Shown here piece by piece: positions 14,695-15,073 of a stretch of 15,073 nucleotides of DNA. Below the pieces are notes generated by a model, which was given only the letters and a program-made list of their open reading frames with translations, made no database searches and had not been told where the DNA came from. This DNA comes from Lachnospiraceae bacterium. Lineage in GTDB: Bacteria; Bacillota; Clostridia; Lachnospirales; Lachnospiraceae. Location of the stretch: contig JAFOIS010000083.1 of NCBI GenBank assembly GCA_017420605.1, positions 1 through 15,073 of the forward strand, given 5' to 3'. How positions within the stretch are numbered: position 1 is the first letter of the stretch; the number at the start of each line of letters is the position of its first letter. The position numbers and the translations under genes are program-made.

Positions 14695-15073
14695 TCACTT
14701 TCTGTGCGGGAAAGTAAGCGCGGGCCGGTAGTGCTCGAAGATCACGACGTCATTCTCCGGTTCGTGCCCTTCTTCATGGCTCGTCCAGCACACGCGCATC
14801 GCGCCGAGCTTCTCGGCAAGCCGGATCGTAAACGGTTTCTCCGCGAGCCGGTAGGCGATGAACTGCGGACGGCCGAGCCAGTTGAGCAGGCCGTTGCTCA
14901 TGAGGAACGCGTTTACTTTGGACTGTTTGCCGTAGTCGTCGGACGTCGTGGCCAGCTGGCCGCGCAGAATATAGGGCGCCTGCAGGTAGAACCAGCGGAC
15001 GATCCGCGGATCGAAGCTCTCGATGCAGAACGGTCCCTGATAGCGCGTCAGCATGCCCCAGGTCTTTTCGCAC
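14695..15073 (-). CDS. Glycerophosphodiester phosphodiesterase, C-terminal fragment (5' end outside window)
   Basis: Enzymes of this family hydrolyse deacylated phospholipids to glycerol-3-phosphate and an alcohol. The visible 125 residues run in from the right edge, and the frame is open to base 15073, so the start lies outside. The identifying part is WGMLTRYQGPFCIESFDP followed by RIVRWF and APYILRGQL. This matches the C-terminal half of bacterial GDPD proteins, where the ESF and RGQ segments line the barrel active site. A later segment, NGLLNWLGRPQFIAYRL, and a WTSHEEG near the end fit the final barrel strands. The catalytic His and metal-binding Glu/Asp of the N-terminal half cannot be seen. 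Start, full length and any signal peptide are unknown. Its 3' end faces the bidirectional terminator. Confidence 0.85.
   Translation of the reverse strand, partial: CEKTWGMLTRYQGPFCIESFDPRIVRWFYLQAPYILRGQLATTSDDYGKQSKVNAFLMSNGLLNWLGRPQFIAYRLAEKPFTIRLAEKLGAMRVCWTSHEEGHEPENDVVIFEHYRPALTFPHRK

Overview
The window looks like core chromosome of a GC-rich anaerobic Firmicute, most likely class Clostridia and probably Lachnospiraceae. This is inferred from gene content. It has a clostridial-style isoleucyl-tRNA synthetase tail, DUF1002, DUF4234, DUF2752 and VanW envelope proteins, strong AGGAGG-type ribosome binding sites, TTG starts, and an anaerobic class III ribonucleotide reductase. By eye the GC content is around 60%. 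There are no mobile elements, rRNA or tRNA genes, CRISPR arrays or phage genes. Coding density is high and no gene-free stretch exceeds 300 bases.

Layout. 1-531 is the 3' end of ileS. 639-3119 is a glycogen/alpha-glucan phosphorylase (glgP) without other glycogen genes nearby. 3184-6207 is a large three-part protein with a TPR-like N-terminus, a long Glu/Ala-rich acidic middle and a C-terminal P-loop ATPase. Its stop codon overlaps the start of rsmA (ksgA, 6207-7073). 7129-8055 is a secreted DUF1002 protein. 8185-10904 is a small envelope cluster of DUF4234, DUF2752 and VanW-family proteins. It appears to have its own promoter and ends in a strong terminator. All these genes are on the plus strand.

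The most informative region is 10930-14664. After the VanW terminator come two NrdR-like operator boxes exactly 31 bp apart, and the second overlaps the -35 of an extended -10 promoter. These control nrdD (11089-13554), an anaerobic ribonucleotide reductase with a C-terminal Ala/Pro linker and a fused CPNC glutaredoxin-like domain. A terminator hairpin follows, just ahead of the ribosome binding site of a thioredoxin-reductase-like flavoprotein (13634-14548). That flavoprotein keeps its FAD motifs and CxxC but lacks the HRRxxxR NADPH-phosphate motif. Together these suggest a self-contained, formate-independent electron chain: unknown donor (NADH or ferredoxin) to flavoprotein to tethered redoxin to reductase active site. 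No nrdG activase gene is in the window. A bidirectional terminator separates this unit from a convergent partial glycerophosphodiester phosphodiesterase gene on the minus strand (14695-15073).
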